Notes under the pieces: generated by a model
What the model was told of the DNA's origin: nothing
Seen by the model: the letters and a program-made list of their open reading frames with translations, nothing else
The model's database searches: none
Source: Gemmobacter sp.
Lineage (GTDB): Bacteria > Pseudomonadota > Alphaproteobacteria > Rhodobacterales > Rhodobacteraceae
DNA: 64,000 nt
Assembly (NCBI RefSeq): GCF_034676705.1
Contig: NZ_JAUCBS010000013.1
Location: 1,128,501-1,192,500 of the forward strand
Direction: 5' to 3'
Made by a program: the position numbers and the translations under genes
Shown: one piece after another, positions 17,494 through 26,697 of the stretch
Numbering within the stretch: the stretch's first letter is position 1
Layout: every line of letters starts with the position of its first letter

Positions 17494-18206
17494 GCGCGCT
17501 TCTCCATCCAGATCTCGACCATGGCGCCGGTCACCATGGCGATCATGGCGGCCACCAGCACGCCCGAGGAAAACGGCATCCACCCCAGCGCCAGCGTGCC
17601 CACCACCGACACCAGCGCGGCGGAAATATGCGGAACCGTGCGCAGCATCGGCCCGATCATGGCGATGAAGGTGATCGGCAGCGCGAAATCCAGCGGGTAT
17701 TCCGGCGGAATCTTGGTGCCCAGCACCGCCCCCATCCAGGTGGCCACATACCAGGCCGGCGCAATGGGCAGCACGGTTCCGGTGAAAAACGCCAGCCGTT
17801 CGGCCGTGGTCAGTTCCGGCCGCCGCTCGAATTCGATCACCGAGGCGGCGTAGGACTGGTCCACCAGAAAGAACGCCACCAGCGCCCGCTGCCCCAGCGG
17901 CAGCCGGCCCAGCGACGGGGTCAACGCGGCGGAATACATCCCCATCCGCAGGTTTACCGCCAGCGAGGTGGCCAGCACCACCACCGTGGGCGCCTGATCC
18001 TGCATCAGTTGCAGCGCGCTGAACTGCGACGCGCCGGCAAAGACCGCCAGCGAAAATCCCATCACCTCGACGATGTTCAATCCCGCCTCGGTCGCGACCA
18101 CGCCGAACAGCAGCGCAAAGGGCGCCACCACCAGCAGGAAGGGCGCGCTGAACAGCATGCCGCGCATCAGCGCCCTGCGGCGGTTCTCGATATGGGGGGC
18201 AGACAT
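17490..18206 (-). CDS. azlC: AzlC-family branched-chain amino acid exporter subunit
   Basis: This 238-residue integral membrane protein carries the AzlC motifs 'VMGFSLAVFAGASQFSALQLM', 'NLRMGMYSAALTP' and 'FFLVDQSYA'. It is the larger subunit of the AzlCD exporter. The start MSAPHIENRR is chosen over an upstream ATG at 18344 because the preceding residues are Cys/Pro-rich noise. It overlaps azlD by four bases. Confidence 0.94.
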   Translation of the reverse strand: MSAPHIENRRRALMRGMLFSAPFLLVVAPFALLFGVVATEAGLNIVEVMGFSLAVFAGASQFSALQLMQDQAPTVVVLATSLAVNLRMGMYSAALTPSLGRLPLGQRALVAFFLVDQSYAASVIEFERRPELTTAERLAFFTGTVLPIAPAWYVATWMGAVLGTKIPPEYPLDFALPITFIAMIGPMLRTVPHISAALVSVVGTLALGWMPFSSGVLVAAMIAMVTGAMVEIWMEKRA

Positions 18207-18307
18207 GCGCGCGCTTTCACCGGGGGTGGACCTGCGCCCCCGGATTAGGCAATCCTGCCCGCAAGGGCAATGGCGGGGATACGGGGAATTTGTCAGGTCG
18301 CATGTGC

Positions 18308-18892
18308 ATGATCCGGCGCCTGGATGGCCTGCCGCCTGCGGCAACCGATCAGGCGGCGCAGCTTTACTGGGCAGCCTTCGGGACCAAGCTTGGCCGCCTG
18401 CTGGGCCCCGAGGCGCGGGCGCTGGATCTGCTGGCCCGCGTGATCCGCGCCGATCACGCGCTGGTCGCCGTCACCCGCGACCGGCCCCGGGTCGTGGGTG
18501 TGGCCGGGTTTCGCAGCACCGCAGGCGGGTTCATGTCGTTCGGCCAGCGGCATCTGGCGGCGGTCTATGGCGACTGGGGCGGGCTGTGGCGGTCGGCGGT
18601 GCTGCGCGGGCTGGCTGGCGACGTCGACAATGCGCGCTTCCTGATCGACGGGCTGGCGGTGCATCCCGACTGGCAGGGGCAGGGGCTGGGATCGGCGCTG
18701 ATCGACGCGCTGGCGGCCGAGGCGCGGGCGCGCGGCTATGAACGCCTGCGGCTGGACGTGGCCGACCACAACATCCGCGCCCGGGCGCTGTATGAACGGC
18801 TGGGCTTTGGCGTGGTCGGGCACCAGCGGCTGCGCCTGCTGGCCCCGGTGTTCGGGATACGCGGATCTACCGCGATGGACCGGGCGGTGTAG
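18308..18892 (+). CDS. GNAT-family N-acetyltransferase
   Basis: This 194-residue protein has the GNAT acetyl-CoA loop at VHPDWQGQGLGSALIDAL (Q/RxxGxG/A) and the closing motif 'NIRARALYERLGF'. The acceptor substrate is unknown. A second ATG six bases upstream (18302) is equally possible; neither has a strong Shine-Dalgarno. Its last 26 bases overlap the end of the opposing acetyltransferase gene. Confidence 0.88.
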   Translation: MIRRLDGLPPAATDQAAQLYWAAFGTKLGRLLGPEARALDLLARVIRADHALVAVTRDRPRVVGVAGFRSTAGGFMSFGQRHLAAVYGDWGGLWRSAVLRGLAGDVDNARFLIDGLAVHPDWQGQGLGSALIDALAAEARARGYERLRLDVADHNIRARALYERLGFGVVGHQRLRLLAPVFGIRGSTAMDRAV

Positions 18893-19388
18893 CGCCCCAG
18901 ACCACCGCCAGATTGTCGGATTTCCACAACGGGCCGGCATCGGTGAAGCCCGCCGCCTCGACCCCGCCAAGTGCCGTGTAAAACGCCCGCGCGCCGGCGT
19001 TCTGCCGCACCACCGCCAGCGCCATGCCGGGATAGCCCGCCGCCAGCAGCCGCCCATGCGCCCGCGCCAGCAGCCGGCCGCCAAGGCCCAGCCCGCGTTG
19101 CGCCGGGTCGACATACAGGTGCGTCACCTCGCCCCGCCCGGCAAAGACCGCGTGCCCGGGCGCGCCAAAGCTGACCATGCCGGCAATTTCCCCGGCCGTT
19201 TCCGCCAGGATCACGGTCTGTGATGGCGGATCGGCCAGCGCGGCCGCCCATTGCCGCAGGCGATGCGCGACATCCAGCCGGGCAATCGCCACCGGCGGAG
19301 CCAGGTCGCGGTAGGTCTGGTGCCAGATGCGGGCGTGAAATTCGGCCACCGCCGGGGCATCGGCGGCGCCGGCATCGCGAAAGATCAC
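18867..19388 (-). CDS. GNAT-family N-acetyltransferase
   Basis: This 173-residue acetyltransferase carries the CoA-binding stretch 'THLYVDPAQRGLGLGGRLL' and 'NAGARAFYTALGG'. It starts with GTG, which overlaps the stop of hpaI (GTGA), so it is the distal gene of the hpa-type operon. Whether it modifies a pathway intermediate or is just carried along is unknown. The end overlaps the convergent GNAT gene. Confidence 0.87.
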   Translation of the reverse strand: MIFRDAGAADAPAVAEFHARIWHQTYRDLAPPVAIARLDVAHRLRQWAAALADPPSQTVILAETAGEIAGMVSFGAPGHAVFAGRGEVTHLYVDPAQRGLGLGGRLLARAHGRLLAAGYPGMALAVVRQNAGARAFYTALGGVEAAGFTDAGPLWKSDNLAVVWGATPPGPSR

Positions 19389-20152
19389 CGGCCGTCCACC
19401 GCCGCCCGCAGCGCCATGGCGCCTTGCCGCAGCACGCCCACATCGCTGCCCACGGCGACAAACCGCGCGCCCTGTGCCAGCGCTGCGCGCCCCGCCTCGG
19501 CCCCGCCTACCAGAATGCCCGCCGCCTTGCCGCTGGCCACGATCCGCGCCATGGCATCGGCAATGGCGGCCTGCACCTGCGGCGCGCCGGACTGGCCGGG
19601 GAACCCCATGTCGGCCGACAGGTCAGCCGGCCCGATGAACACCCCGTCCACCCCCGGCACCGCGCAGATCGCATCCAGGTTTTCCAGCGCCCGCACGCTT
19701 TCGACCTGCACCAGCAGGCAGACCTGCGCATTGGCCGTGGCGACATAATCGCCATCCATCCCGAACCGAGAGACCCGGGCCAGCGCCGCCCCCATGCCGC
19801 GGATGCCCTCGGGCGGATAGCACATGGCGCGCGCCATCAGCGCCGCCTCCTCGGCCGTCTCGACCATCGGGACCATGACGGTCTGGGCGCCGATATCCAG
19901 CACCTGCTTGACCATCCAGACCTCGCCCACCGGGATGCGCACCACCGGATGGGCGCCGCCCGACTGCATCGCCTGCAACTGCGCCTGCATCAGCGGAACG
20001 TCGTTCGGCGCATGTTCGCCGTCGATCAGCAGCCAGTCATAGCCGCAATGGCCCAGCAGTTCGGCCACATTGGCGCTGGCCAGTGCCACCCACAGCCCGA
20101 TCTGCGGTTGCCCCGCCGCCAGCGCGGCCTTGAAACGGTTGACAGGCGCCAT
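19385..20152 (-). CDS. hpaI: HpcH/HpaI aldolase (4-hydroxy-2-oxoheptanedioate aldolase-like)
   Basis: This 255-residue class II aldolase splits 4-hydroxy-2-oxo-heptanedioate to pyruvate and succinate semialdehyde, the last step of homoprotocatechuate meta-cleavage. 'DWLLIDGEHAPND', 'VVRIPVG', 'QTVMVPMVETAEEA' and 'GVFIGPADLSADMG' match the metal- and pyruvate-binding motifs of the family. Its ATG overlaps the hpaH stop. The assignment to this pathway rests on the two neighbouring genes. Confidence 0.9.
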   Translation of the reverse strand: MAPVNRFKAALAAGQPQIGLWVALASANVAELLGHCGYDWLLIDGEHAPNDVPLMQAQLQAMQSGGAHPVVRIPVGEVWMVKQVLDIGAQTVMVPMVETAEEAALMARAMCYPPEGIRGMGAALARVSRFGMDGDYVATANAQVCLLVQVESVRALENLDAICAVPGVDGVFIGPADLSADMGFPGQSGAPQVQAAIADAMARIVASGKAAGILVGGAEAGRAALAQGARFVAVGSDVGVLRQGAMALRAAVDGR

Positions 20153-20958
20153 CAGTCCCCCCGGTCGAAATGCACCGAAATCGTGCCCAGCGGGCCGAAA
20201 TCGGCAGTCACGCTATCGCCCGGCCGGCAGTCCACCGCCCGGACGAAGGATCCCGACAGCACGATCTGCCCGGGTTCCAGCCCCTGACCATAAACCGCCA
20301 GCCGGTTGGCAAGCCAGGCAATTCCGCGCGCCGGATCGTTCAGCACGCCGGCGCCCAGGCCCGTCTCCTCGACCTCGCCATTGCGCAGCAGGATGGCGCC
20401 GCACCAGCGCAGGTCGGCATCCGGCGCCACCGCCCGGCCGCCGGTGACGATGCCGGCATTCGCCGCATTGTCGGCGATGGTATCCACGATGGTGCGGGCG
20501 CGCCCCGTGGCCCGGTCCATCCGCACGATCCGCGTATCCAGAATCTCCAGCGCCGGCACCACCACCTGTGTCGCCGCCAGCACATCCCGGACCCCCACCC
20601 CCGGCCCCTTCAGCGGCGCTTTCATCACAAAGGCCAGTTCCGCCTCGATCCGCGGGGCGATGAAGCGGCCCTTGGGGATCCGCGCGCCATCCTCGAACGC
20701 CATGTCGTCCAGCAGCACGCCCGAATCCGGCGTGTCGATGTTCAGCTGCTGCTGCATGGCTTTCGAGGTCAGCCCGATCTTCCAGCCGATCACCCGTCGC
20801 CCGGCCGCCAGCTTGCGCGCCACCAGCGCCGCCTGCACGGCATAGGCCTGATCCATCGTCATGCCCGGATGGGCCTGCGACAGCAGGCCGGCCTGCACGC
20901 CGGTCTGCTCGGCCTGCCACAGCGCCTCGGCCGCGGCGGTGATCTCGGCTTCGGTCAT
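20152..20958 (-). CDS. hpaH: 2-oxo-hept-3-ene-1,7-dioate hydratase
   Basis: This 268-residue hydratase of the fumarylacetoacetate-hydrolase-like fold adds water to 2-oxohept-3-enedioate, the step before HpaI. 'VIGWKIGLTSKAMQQQLNIDTPDSG' and 'IAPRIEAELAFVMKAPL' are the family's active-site and metal-binding segments. It ends inside the hpaI start codon. No HpaB/C monooxygenase or HpaD dioxygenase lies in the window, so only the lower half of the pathway is clustered here. Confidence 0.9.
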   Translation of the reverse strand: MTEAEITAAAEALWQAEQTGVQAGLLSQAHPGMTMDQAYAVQAALVARKLAAGRRVIGWKIGLTSKAMQQQLNIDTPDSGVLLDDMAFEDGARIPKGRFIAPRIEAELAFVMKAPLKGPGVGVRDVLAATQVVVPALEILDTRIVRMDRATGRARTIVDTIADNAANAGIVTGGRAVAPDADLRWCGAILLRNGEVEETGLGAGVLNDPARGIAWLANRLAVYGQGLEPGQIVLSGSFVRAVDCRPGDSVTADFGPLGTISVHFDRGD

Positions 20959-20968
20959 TTCTGCCCCC

Positions 20969-21820
20969 TCATTCGTCGGCGATGGTGTTCACCAGCCGCC
21001 CGATGCCTTCGGCCCGCACCTCGACCACATCGCCGGGGGTCAGCCAGACCGGCGGGTCGAACCGCGCCCCCGCCCCGGTCGGCGTGCCGCACAGGATGGT
21101 GTCGCCCGGCACCAGCGTGGTGAAGGTCGAGACATAGGCGATGATCCTGCGGAACGGAAAGATCATCCGGCTGGTCCGGTCGGCCTGCCGCCGTTCGCCG
21201 TTCACCAGCGTTTCCAGCGCGATGTCGTCCAGTTGGGCCGGGCTGCGGAACGGCACGAGCCATGGCCCCATGGCGCCCGAACGGTCAAAGTTCTTGCCTT
21301 GCGTCACGTTGAACTTGGCATGCCGCACCCAGTCGCGCAGCGTGCCTTCATTGGCCAGCGTCAGGCCCGCCACATGATCCAGCGCCTGGTCTTCGGGTAT
21401 CCGCCGCCCGGCCTTGCCGATGACGATGGCGATTTCGCCTTCGTAATCCAGTTGGTCGGATTCCGGCGGCCGGATCAGCGGCTTGCCATGCGCGGTAAAG
21501 CTGCGCGCAAAGCGGATGAACAGCGACGGGTTCGGCGGCGCTTCTTGCCCGTCCTTGTATTCGGCATTGCGGTCGGGAAAGTTCACCCCGACGCAGATGA
21601 TCTTTTCCGCATCCGGCACCGGGATCGTCAGATCGACCGACGCCAGCGGCAAGGCGCCGGCCGCGCGCGCCAGGGCCGCCTCCAGCCCCGCACCTTCCAG
21701 GGCCGCACGCAGGCCGCCGGGGATCGGGCGCACCATGTCGCCCCGCAGCACGCCCCAGCCGGGGCGGCCCGCATGCAGGAAACTCACCAGTCGCGGCAGG
21801 TCGGGGGCAGGCTCGAACAT
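20969..21820 (-). CDS. Fumarylacetoacetate hydrolase family protein (HpaG-like)
   Basis: This 283-residue FAH-family enzyme has an N-terminal segment and the catalytic FAH domain from about residue 70 (KIICVGVNFPDRNAEY, YEGEIAIVIGKAGR, GDTILCGTPTGAG). In this context it is most likely the 5-oxopent-3-ene-1,2,5-tricarboxylate decarboxylase/isomerase step upstream of HpaH. A broader acylpyruvate hydrolase role cannot be ruled out. It is first in the operon, 20 bases from a perfect palindrome, and 10 bases ahead of hpaH. Confidence 0.85.
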   Translation of the reverse strand: MFEPAPDLPRLVSFLHAGRPGWGVLRGDMVRPIPGGLRAALEGAGLEAALARAAGALPLASVDLTIPVPDAEKIICVGVNFPDRNAEYKDGQEAPPNPSLFIRFARSFTAHGKPLIRPPESDQLDYEGEIAIVIGKAGRRIPEDQALDHVAGLTLANEGTLRDWVRHAKFNVTQGKNFDRSGAMGPWLVPFRSPAQLDDIALETLVNGERRQADRTSRMIFPFRRIIAYVSTFTTLVPGDTILCGTPTGAGARFDPPVWLTPGDVVEVRAEGIGRLVNTIADE

Positions 21821-21841
21821 GGGGATACCCTCGGGATTTCA

Positions 21842-21855
21842 GTTAACATGTTAAC
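21842..21855. promoter_or_regulatory. Perfect 14-bp palindrome (candidate operator of the hpa-type operon)
   Basis: GTTAACATGTTAAC is a perfect palindrome in an AT-rich island, 22 bases upstream of the first gene of the operon. This is where a MarR, IclR or GntR-type repressor of aromatic catabolism would sit. No regulator gene is adjacent, so the binding protein would be encoded elsewhere. Confidence 0.6.
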
Positions 21856-21886
21856 ATGAATCGCGCCCCGGTCAACCCGCGCCCCT

Positions 21887-21917
21887 TTCGCTTTGACCCA
21901 AATATCCCGGGGGGCCA
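21887..21917 (+). repeat. Intergenic repeat, family B (copy 4)
   Basis: It reads TTTCGCTTTGACCCAAATATCCC followed by GGGGGG. It is close to copy 1 at 7064 and lies between the hpa operon promoter and the sulfatase stop. Confidence 0.65.
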
Positions 21918-21964
21918 CGCAAGGCCTGCCGCCGGCACGCCCTGTCCATGGGGGCAGGGCCCCC

Positions 21965-23455
21965 CTAGGCGCCGATGCTCCAGCCGGTCAGCCGCCGGTC
22001 GGCGCGGGTCATGCGGTGGTCCAGCATCCGGGCGCGCAGGCGGGCGATTTCGGCATCGGCCCCGGGTTCCGCCGCCAGGTCGCGGGTTTCGTCGGGGTCG
22101 GTCTGACGGTCGAACAGCAGGGGCGGCAGCCCGCCGTTGAAATGCACCAGCGTCCAGCGTGCCTCGCGCAGGGTGGCGGCATTGGCGCAATGTTCGGAAA
22201 GTCCCAGAAACCGCTGGAATCTGGTGCCGATGCGGGGATGTGCAAGATCGATTTCCGTCAGCGCAAAGGCATCGGGCGCGACGGAAGACCCGGCCAGCAG
22301 CGGTTGCAGCGGCGGCCCGTCCATCGCCACCGGCACCGCGCCCCCCAGCGCCGACAGGATCGTCGGCGCGACTGCGGTGGTGCAGATCGGCCCTGCCACC
22401 CGATGCCCCGACATCACCCCCGGGCCACGCAGGATCATCGGCACCCGGTGGGCGGCGGCGAACACCGTATCCTTGCCCCAGTAGCCCTGATCGCCCAGCA
22501 TCTCGCCATGATCGGCCATCACGATCACCAGCGTGCGGTCGGCAAGGCCGGTGGCATCCAGCCAGTCCAGCACCCGGCCAAGGTGGTGGTCCACCTCGGC
22601 CACCAGGCCCAGATAGACGGCGCGCAGCGCGGCCACCTGTTGCGCGCTCAGGGCGGCGACGTTGCCATCGAACCCCATCCACAGCCCCCGTGCCGCCGGT
22701 TCGGAAAACCACGCATCGCGGAACGGGTGCGTAGCCGCTGCCGTCACCGGCCCCGGCACCATGCGCGGGTCGGCCAGCCGGTTCCAGGGCGCCGGCGCCA
22801 CAAAGGGCGGATGCGGGCGGATATAGGTGGCATGCGCCGTCCAGACCCCATCGCGCCGGGCATCCAGCGCCTCCAGCAGCCGGTCGGTCAGAAAGGCGGT
22901 GTCGCTGTCTTCGGCCCGGTACAGCGCCGGGTCGGTGATCCCGCCGCCCACCGAACGGTGCAGGTCATACCAGCGGTCGGGTTGCGGTCCCGGCAGGTGG
23001 TATCCCTTGCGGCGCAGATGGGCGATCCAGTCCATCGGCGCCTCGAACCGCAGGTTCACCACCTCGCGGAACCCGGGGGCGGGCAGTTCGTAGGTGGCCA
23101 TGTCGGGATCGGCCGGGTGGTGCGCGCCCGGGTCAGGGCCGATGTCGCCATAGCCGAACAGCAGCGGCTCGCGCCCCAGCCGGCGCAGTTCGGTGCCCAA
23201 GCTGGCATGCTGGCGCCCCAGCGGCGCGCCGTTGCGCACCGAACGGTGGTTGAAGGCGTGCAGCCCCGTCATCAGGCTGGCCCGCGCCGGCCCGCAGGGA
23301 ACGGCGGCGGTAAAGGCAGCGTCGAACGAGGTGCCTTCGGCCGCCAGCCGGTCCAGCGCGGGGGTAGGGACGATGCCATGCAGCGCCCCTGCCACCACAT
23401 CGGCGCGCAGCTGGTCGATGGTGATGAACAACAGGTTCAGCCGATCCGGGGTCAT
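21965..23455 (-). CDS. Sulfatase / phosphonate monoester hydrolase family protein
   Basis: This 496-residue alkaline-phosphatase-superfamily hydrolase has Cys54 in PCGPARASLMTG. This matches C-x-P-x-R, so Cys54 is the residue converted to formylglycine. Metal residues are visible in ITIDQLRADV and MADHGEMLGDQGYWGK. Family members cleave sulfate esters or phosphonate monoesters, and the sequence does not decide between them. It is cytoplasmic, with no signal peptide. It is divergent from the acyltransferase gene. Confidence 0.88.
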   Translation of the reverse strand: MTPDRLNLLFITIDQLRADVVAGALHGIVPTPALDRLAAEGTSFDAAFTAAVPCGPARASLMTGLHAFNHRSVRNGAPLGRQHASLGTELRRLGREPLLFGYGDIGPDPGAHHPADPDMATYELPAPGFREVVNLRFEAPMDWIAHLRRKGYHLPGPQPDRWYDLHRSVGGGITDPALYRAEDSDTAFLTDRLLEALDARRDGVWTAHATYIRPHPPFVAPAPWNRLADPRMVPGPVTAAATHPFRDAWFSEPAARGLWMGFDGNVAALSAQQVAALRAVYLGLVAEVDHHLGRVLDWLDATGLADRTLVIVMADHGEMLGDQGYWGKDTVFAAAHRVPMILRGPGVMSGHRVAGPICTTAVAPTILSALGGAVPVAMDGPPLQPLLAGSSVAPDAFALTEIDLAHPRIGTRFQRFLGLSEHCANAATLREARWTLVHFNGGLPPLLFDRQTDPDETRDLAAEPGADAEIARLRARMLDHRMTRADRRLTGWSIGA

Positions 23456-23538
23456 GCCGCCTTCCTGCCATGCGGCGCCCCTGTCGTCAAAGCGTCACTG
23501 CCCCGCGCTATCACGGGCCGACCCGCCCGGAGGCCCCG

Positions 23539-24435
23539 ATGACCGCGCTTATCTCCCTTGCCCCGCCGCCGCAGACCGCCCGTGCCATTTCCTATGCCCC
23601 CTCGGCCCGCAGCCCGGCCGGGCGGATGCTGATCCGCACGGTGGAAAACCTGACCGGCCGCATGGCGCTGGTGCGTCGCGCGCGGGGGTTCGACGGGGGC
23701 GCGGCCCATGGCCCCGAATTCTGGCGCGAGATGATGCGCCGCTATGGCCTGCATCTGGAACTGCTGGGCGGCAGCTTTGACGATGTGCCCACCACCGGGC
23801 CGCTGGTGATGATTGCGAACCATCCCTATGGCATCCTGGACGGGCTCGTCATGGGGCATATCCTGTCGGCCCTGCGCGGCGATTTCCGGCTGATGGCGCA
23901 TGAGGTGTTCCGCAACGCCCCCGATCTGCGGCAGGCCGTGCTGCCGGTGGATTTTTCCGATACGGCCGCCGGGCGGCGGGCCAATATCGCGATGCGCGGG
24001 CAGGCGGTGGACTGGCTGGCACAGGGCGGCGCGCTGGGGATTTTCCCGGGCGGCACGGTCTCCACCGCCGCGCGCCCCTTTGAACAGCCGATGGACCCGG
24101 TCTGGCGCAGCTTTACCGCCAGGTTGATCGCGCGCACCGGCGCGGCCGTGGTGCCGGTGTGGTTCGAGGGGGCGAATTCGCGCCTGTTCCAGCTTGCCAG
24201 CCATCTGCACATGAACCTGCGGCTGGCGTTGTTGCTGCGCGAATTCCGCGCGCGGGTGGACCGGCCGGTGCGGCTGGTGGTCGGAACGCCCATTCCGGCG
24301 GCACGGCTGGCGGCTTTTCGCGGCGACAGCAAGGCGATGATGGATTTCCTGCGCCGTTCCACCTATGAGCTTGCGCCATGGGGTCTTGACGCGGGCCGGT
24401 ATGGCCATGAATTCGAGGCCCACCACAAGCGATAG
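23539..24435 (+). CDS. Lysophospholipid acyltransferase (PlsC-like)
   Basis: This 298-residue acyltransferase carries the family's motif I as NHPYGILDG (H-x4-D, near residue 94) and motif III as FPGGTVST. It probably acylates a lysophospholipid or related acceptor at the inner membrane. The ATG at 23539 follows GGAGGCC. It is followed ten bases later by murI, so the two are probably cotranscribed. Confidence 0.9.
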   Translation: MTALISLAPPPQTARAISYAPSARSPAGRMLIRTVENLTGRMALVRRARGFDGGAAHGPEFWREMMRRYGLHLELLGGSFDDVPTTGPLVMIANHPYGILDGLVMGHILSALRGDFRLMAHEVFRNAPDLRQAVLPVDFSDTAAGRRANIAMRGQAVDWLAQGGALGIFPGGTVSTAARPFEQPMDPVWRSFTARLIARTGAAVVPVWFEGANSRLFQLASHLHMNLRLALLLREFRARVDRPVRLVVGTPIPAARLAAFRGDSKAMMDFLRRSTYELAPWGLDAGRYGHEFEAHHKR

Positions 24436-24444
24436 GCAGGGCAA

Positions 24445-25257
24445 ATGGCAGTCGGGGTGTTCGATTCGGGTCTGGGCGGTCTGACGGTGCTGGATGCGGC
24501 GGCGCGGCGCCTGCCGGATGTGCCCTTTGTCTATCTGGGCGACAACGCCCATGCGCCCTATGGCGTGCGCACTGCGGACGACATCTTCAACCTGACCTGT
24601 GCCGCGGTGGAACGGCTGTGGGCCGAAGGCTGCGATCTGGTGATCCTGGCCTGCAATACCGCATCCGCCGCCGCGCTGAAACGGATGCAGGAAACCTGGG
24701 TGCCGCCGGGCAAGCGGGTGCTGGGCGTGTTCGTGCCGCTGATCGAGGCGCTGACCGAACGGCAGTGGGGCGACAATTCCCCCCCGCGCGAAGTGGCGGT
24801 GAAACATGTCGCGCTGTTCGCGACGCCGGCCACGGTGGCCAGCCGGGCGTTCCAGCGCGAACTGGCCTTCCGTGCCATCGGTGTGGATGTCGAGGCGCAG
24901 CCCTGTGGCGGCGTGGTCGATGCCATCGAGCAGGGCGACGAGATTCTGGCCGAGGCGCTGGTGCGCAGCCATGTCGAGGCGCTGAAGCGCCGCATGCCGC
25001 AGCCGCAGGCGGCGATCCTGGGCTGCACGCATTACCCGCTGATGGAAGGCGCCTTCAAGGAGGCGCTGGGGACCGAGGTCAAGGTGTTCAGCCAGGCCAA
25101 TCTGGTGGCCGAATCGCTGGCCGACTATCTGGCGCGGCGGCCGGAATTCCTGGGGCCGGGGATGACGTCGAAATTCCTGACCACCGGCGATCCGGCCAGC
25201 GTGTCGGCCAGGGCGACGCAATTCCTGCGCAGGCCGATCCGGTTCGAGGCGGCATAG
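24445..25257 (+). CDS. murI: Glutamate racemase
   Basis: This 270-residue enzyme converts L- to D-glutamate for peptidoglycan. The two catalytic cysteines lie in LACNTASA and LGCTHYPL, and the N-terminal 'GVFDSGLGGLTV' and 'YLGDNAHAPYG' are diagnostic. It follows the acyltransferase gene closely. The insertion-sequence cluster begins about 80 bases after its stop. Confidence 0.95.
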   Translation: MAVGVFDSGLGGLTVLDAAARRLPDVPFVYLGDNAHAPYGVRTADDIFNLTCAAVERLWAEGCDLVILACNTASAAALKRMQETWVPPGKRVLGVFVPLIEALTERQWGDNSPPREVAVKHVALFATPATVASRAFQRELAFRAIGVDVEAQPCGGVVDAIEQGDEILAEALVRSHVEALKRRMPQPQAAILGCTHYPLMEGAFKEALGTEVKVFSQANLVAESLADYLARRPEFLGPGMTSKFLTTGDPASVSARATQFLRRPIRFEAA

Positions 25258-25290
25258 CGCCTGCGCCTGCTGCGTCGCGCCTGTGACCGG

Positions 25291-25337
25291 CCCTGGAGGG
25301 GTTTCACACCCCTCCGCGCCGGTTGGGTCTCGAACCA
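25291..25337 (+). repeat. Intergenic repeat, family A, interrupted by an IS
   Basis: CCTGGAGGGGTTTCACACCCC, TCC and the GCGCCGGTTGGGTCTCGAACCA palindrome arm match the left half of the copy at 1411-1506. The right half is missing: an IS1111-group element begins here. The 258-base stretch from murI to the transposase remnant holds only this repeat and the element's non-coding end. Confidence 0.75.
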
Positions 25338-26697
25338 TTTATGGATGTCTCCCGCGTGGCAAGGGCTTTTCGTGGCACTCTGGCATCTGGTCGGTTGCGG
25401 CCATTTATTCGGCGTCTGTCTGCTGCACGGTGGCTGCGCGCCCTGATGAAAGTCCGCTTGGCTGCTATGGCTCCCGATCAATGGCACGCGCTCAAGGCGC
25501 TGCGGTCCGAACAGGGTATTCCGGCAGCTTGTCCGTCAGATGGCCATCATCTCACCTTGCACCCCACCATCTCATCTGGGGCGCAGATCGCCCCGCGGTT
25601 CCCAAGCGGCGCGCGCCGCGTCGTAGCCAGTCCCGTTTCTCGGCAAGGCCCGGACGGTCCGCGCCATGCGGTTCGCCAAGGCGATCGCGGCCTGCCTTGC
25701 GGTCTTGCGTTGCAGGAGTTTCCAGAGCCAGTCGTCGCCGGGATCGCCCCGCCGCCGGGCGGTAATCACCCCATTGCGCCGAGATACAGGAGGCGCCGTA
25801 CGTAGCGGTTGCCCATCTTCGAGATGCGCCCGGGCCTTTCCTTTCCACCGCCTGAATGCAGCTTCGGCGTGAGGCCGAGCCAGGCCGACAGGTCGCGGGA
25901 CGTCCGAAAGCCGGTCACATCCGGCAGGGTCGCCGCCAGCGCTGTCGCGGTGCCCGGGCCGATGCCGGGAATGGTCTGCAGCCTCTTCGCAGCCTCGCTG
26001 GCCTCCGCTTCGCGGCGGATGTCCCTTGTGAGCGCGTCAATCCGTTTGCGGGTCTCGAAAAACTGGTCAGCCAGCAGGCGCAGCGGTGCCCGGGCAGCCG
26101 CCGGAAGGTCGGCGCGCTCACCCGCCTCGCGCAGTCGCCCGGCATTATGGACGCCTTTCGGTGCCACCGTGCCGAACTCCCCCAGATGCGCACGGATCGC
26201 GTTGGTGACCTGGGTCAGCTGCCGCACCAAGAATTCCCGGGCCCTGTGGGTCATCAGGAGTGCCTGTGTCTCCTCGCTCTTCACCGGCACAAAGCGCATC
26301 GACGGCCGGGTCACGGCTTCGCAGATCGCCTCCGCATCCGCCTGGCCAGTCTTTCCGCGTCGGACGCAGGGTTTGACATGGGATGGCGGCATCAGCCGAA
26401 CGTCATGACCGAATTTGCCGAGCTCCCGCGCCCAGTGACGCGCCCCGGCACAGGCTTCAATGCCGACCAAGCAGGGCGCAAGCCGCTGGAAAAACTCCAG
26501 CATCTGGTTCCGCCGCAGCTGCCGCCTCAGGACGGCCGAACCTTCGGCATCAACGCCGTGAATCTGGAAAACGGACTTGGCGAGGTCAACGCCGACCGTC
26601 GTAATCTCCGTCATGGATGGCTCCCCCTGGAGGTGACTTTTGACAGCCCCCAATGTGGCACATCGCGATGCCGGGAGCGGGAGCCATCCACTCCATC
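25335..26697 (-). mobile_element. IS1111-group (IS110 family) element, decayed copy
   Basis: Subterminal inverted repeats TGGATGTCTCCCGC (25342-25355) and GCGGGAGCCATCCA (26677-26690) match at 13 of 14 positions. Subterminal repeats of this size are the hallmark of the IS1111 group of the IS110 family. They bracket a transposase gene that carries a frameshift. About 215 bases of non-coding DNA lie between the gene's end and the left repeat, where this group encodes its guide (seek) RNA. The exact ends are uncertain by a few bases. Confidence 0.85.
25572..26614 (-). pseudogene. IS1111-group transposase, frameshifted
   Basis: The first 283 codons (26614 to about 25766) encode an IS110-family recombinase: VGVDLAKSVFQIHG with the first DEDD aspartate, 'GIEACAGARHWAREL', and the C-terminal transposase domain 'LQTIPGIGPGTATALAATLP' and 'SKMGNRYVRRLLYLGAMG'. 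The frame then hits TGA. The expected continuation, 'VITARRRGDPGDDWLWKLL..ALANRMAR', is in the -1 frame (25769-25572). One base missing in a G run at about 25766 explains it. It is either a real inactivating deletion or a sequencing error in the homopolymer. Confidence 0.88.

Noticed and set aside
25125..25487. 120-codon minus-strand frame in the IS end after murI
   Set aside because: It crosses the family A repeat and the element's terminus and has no recognisable motif.
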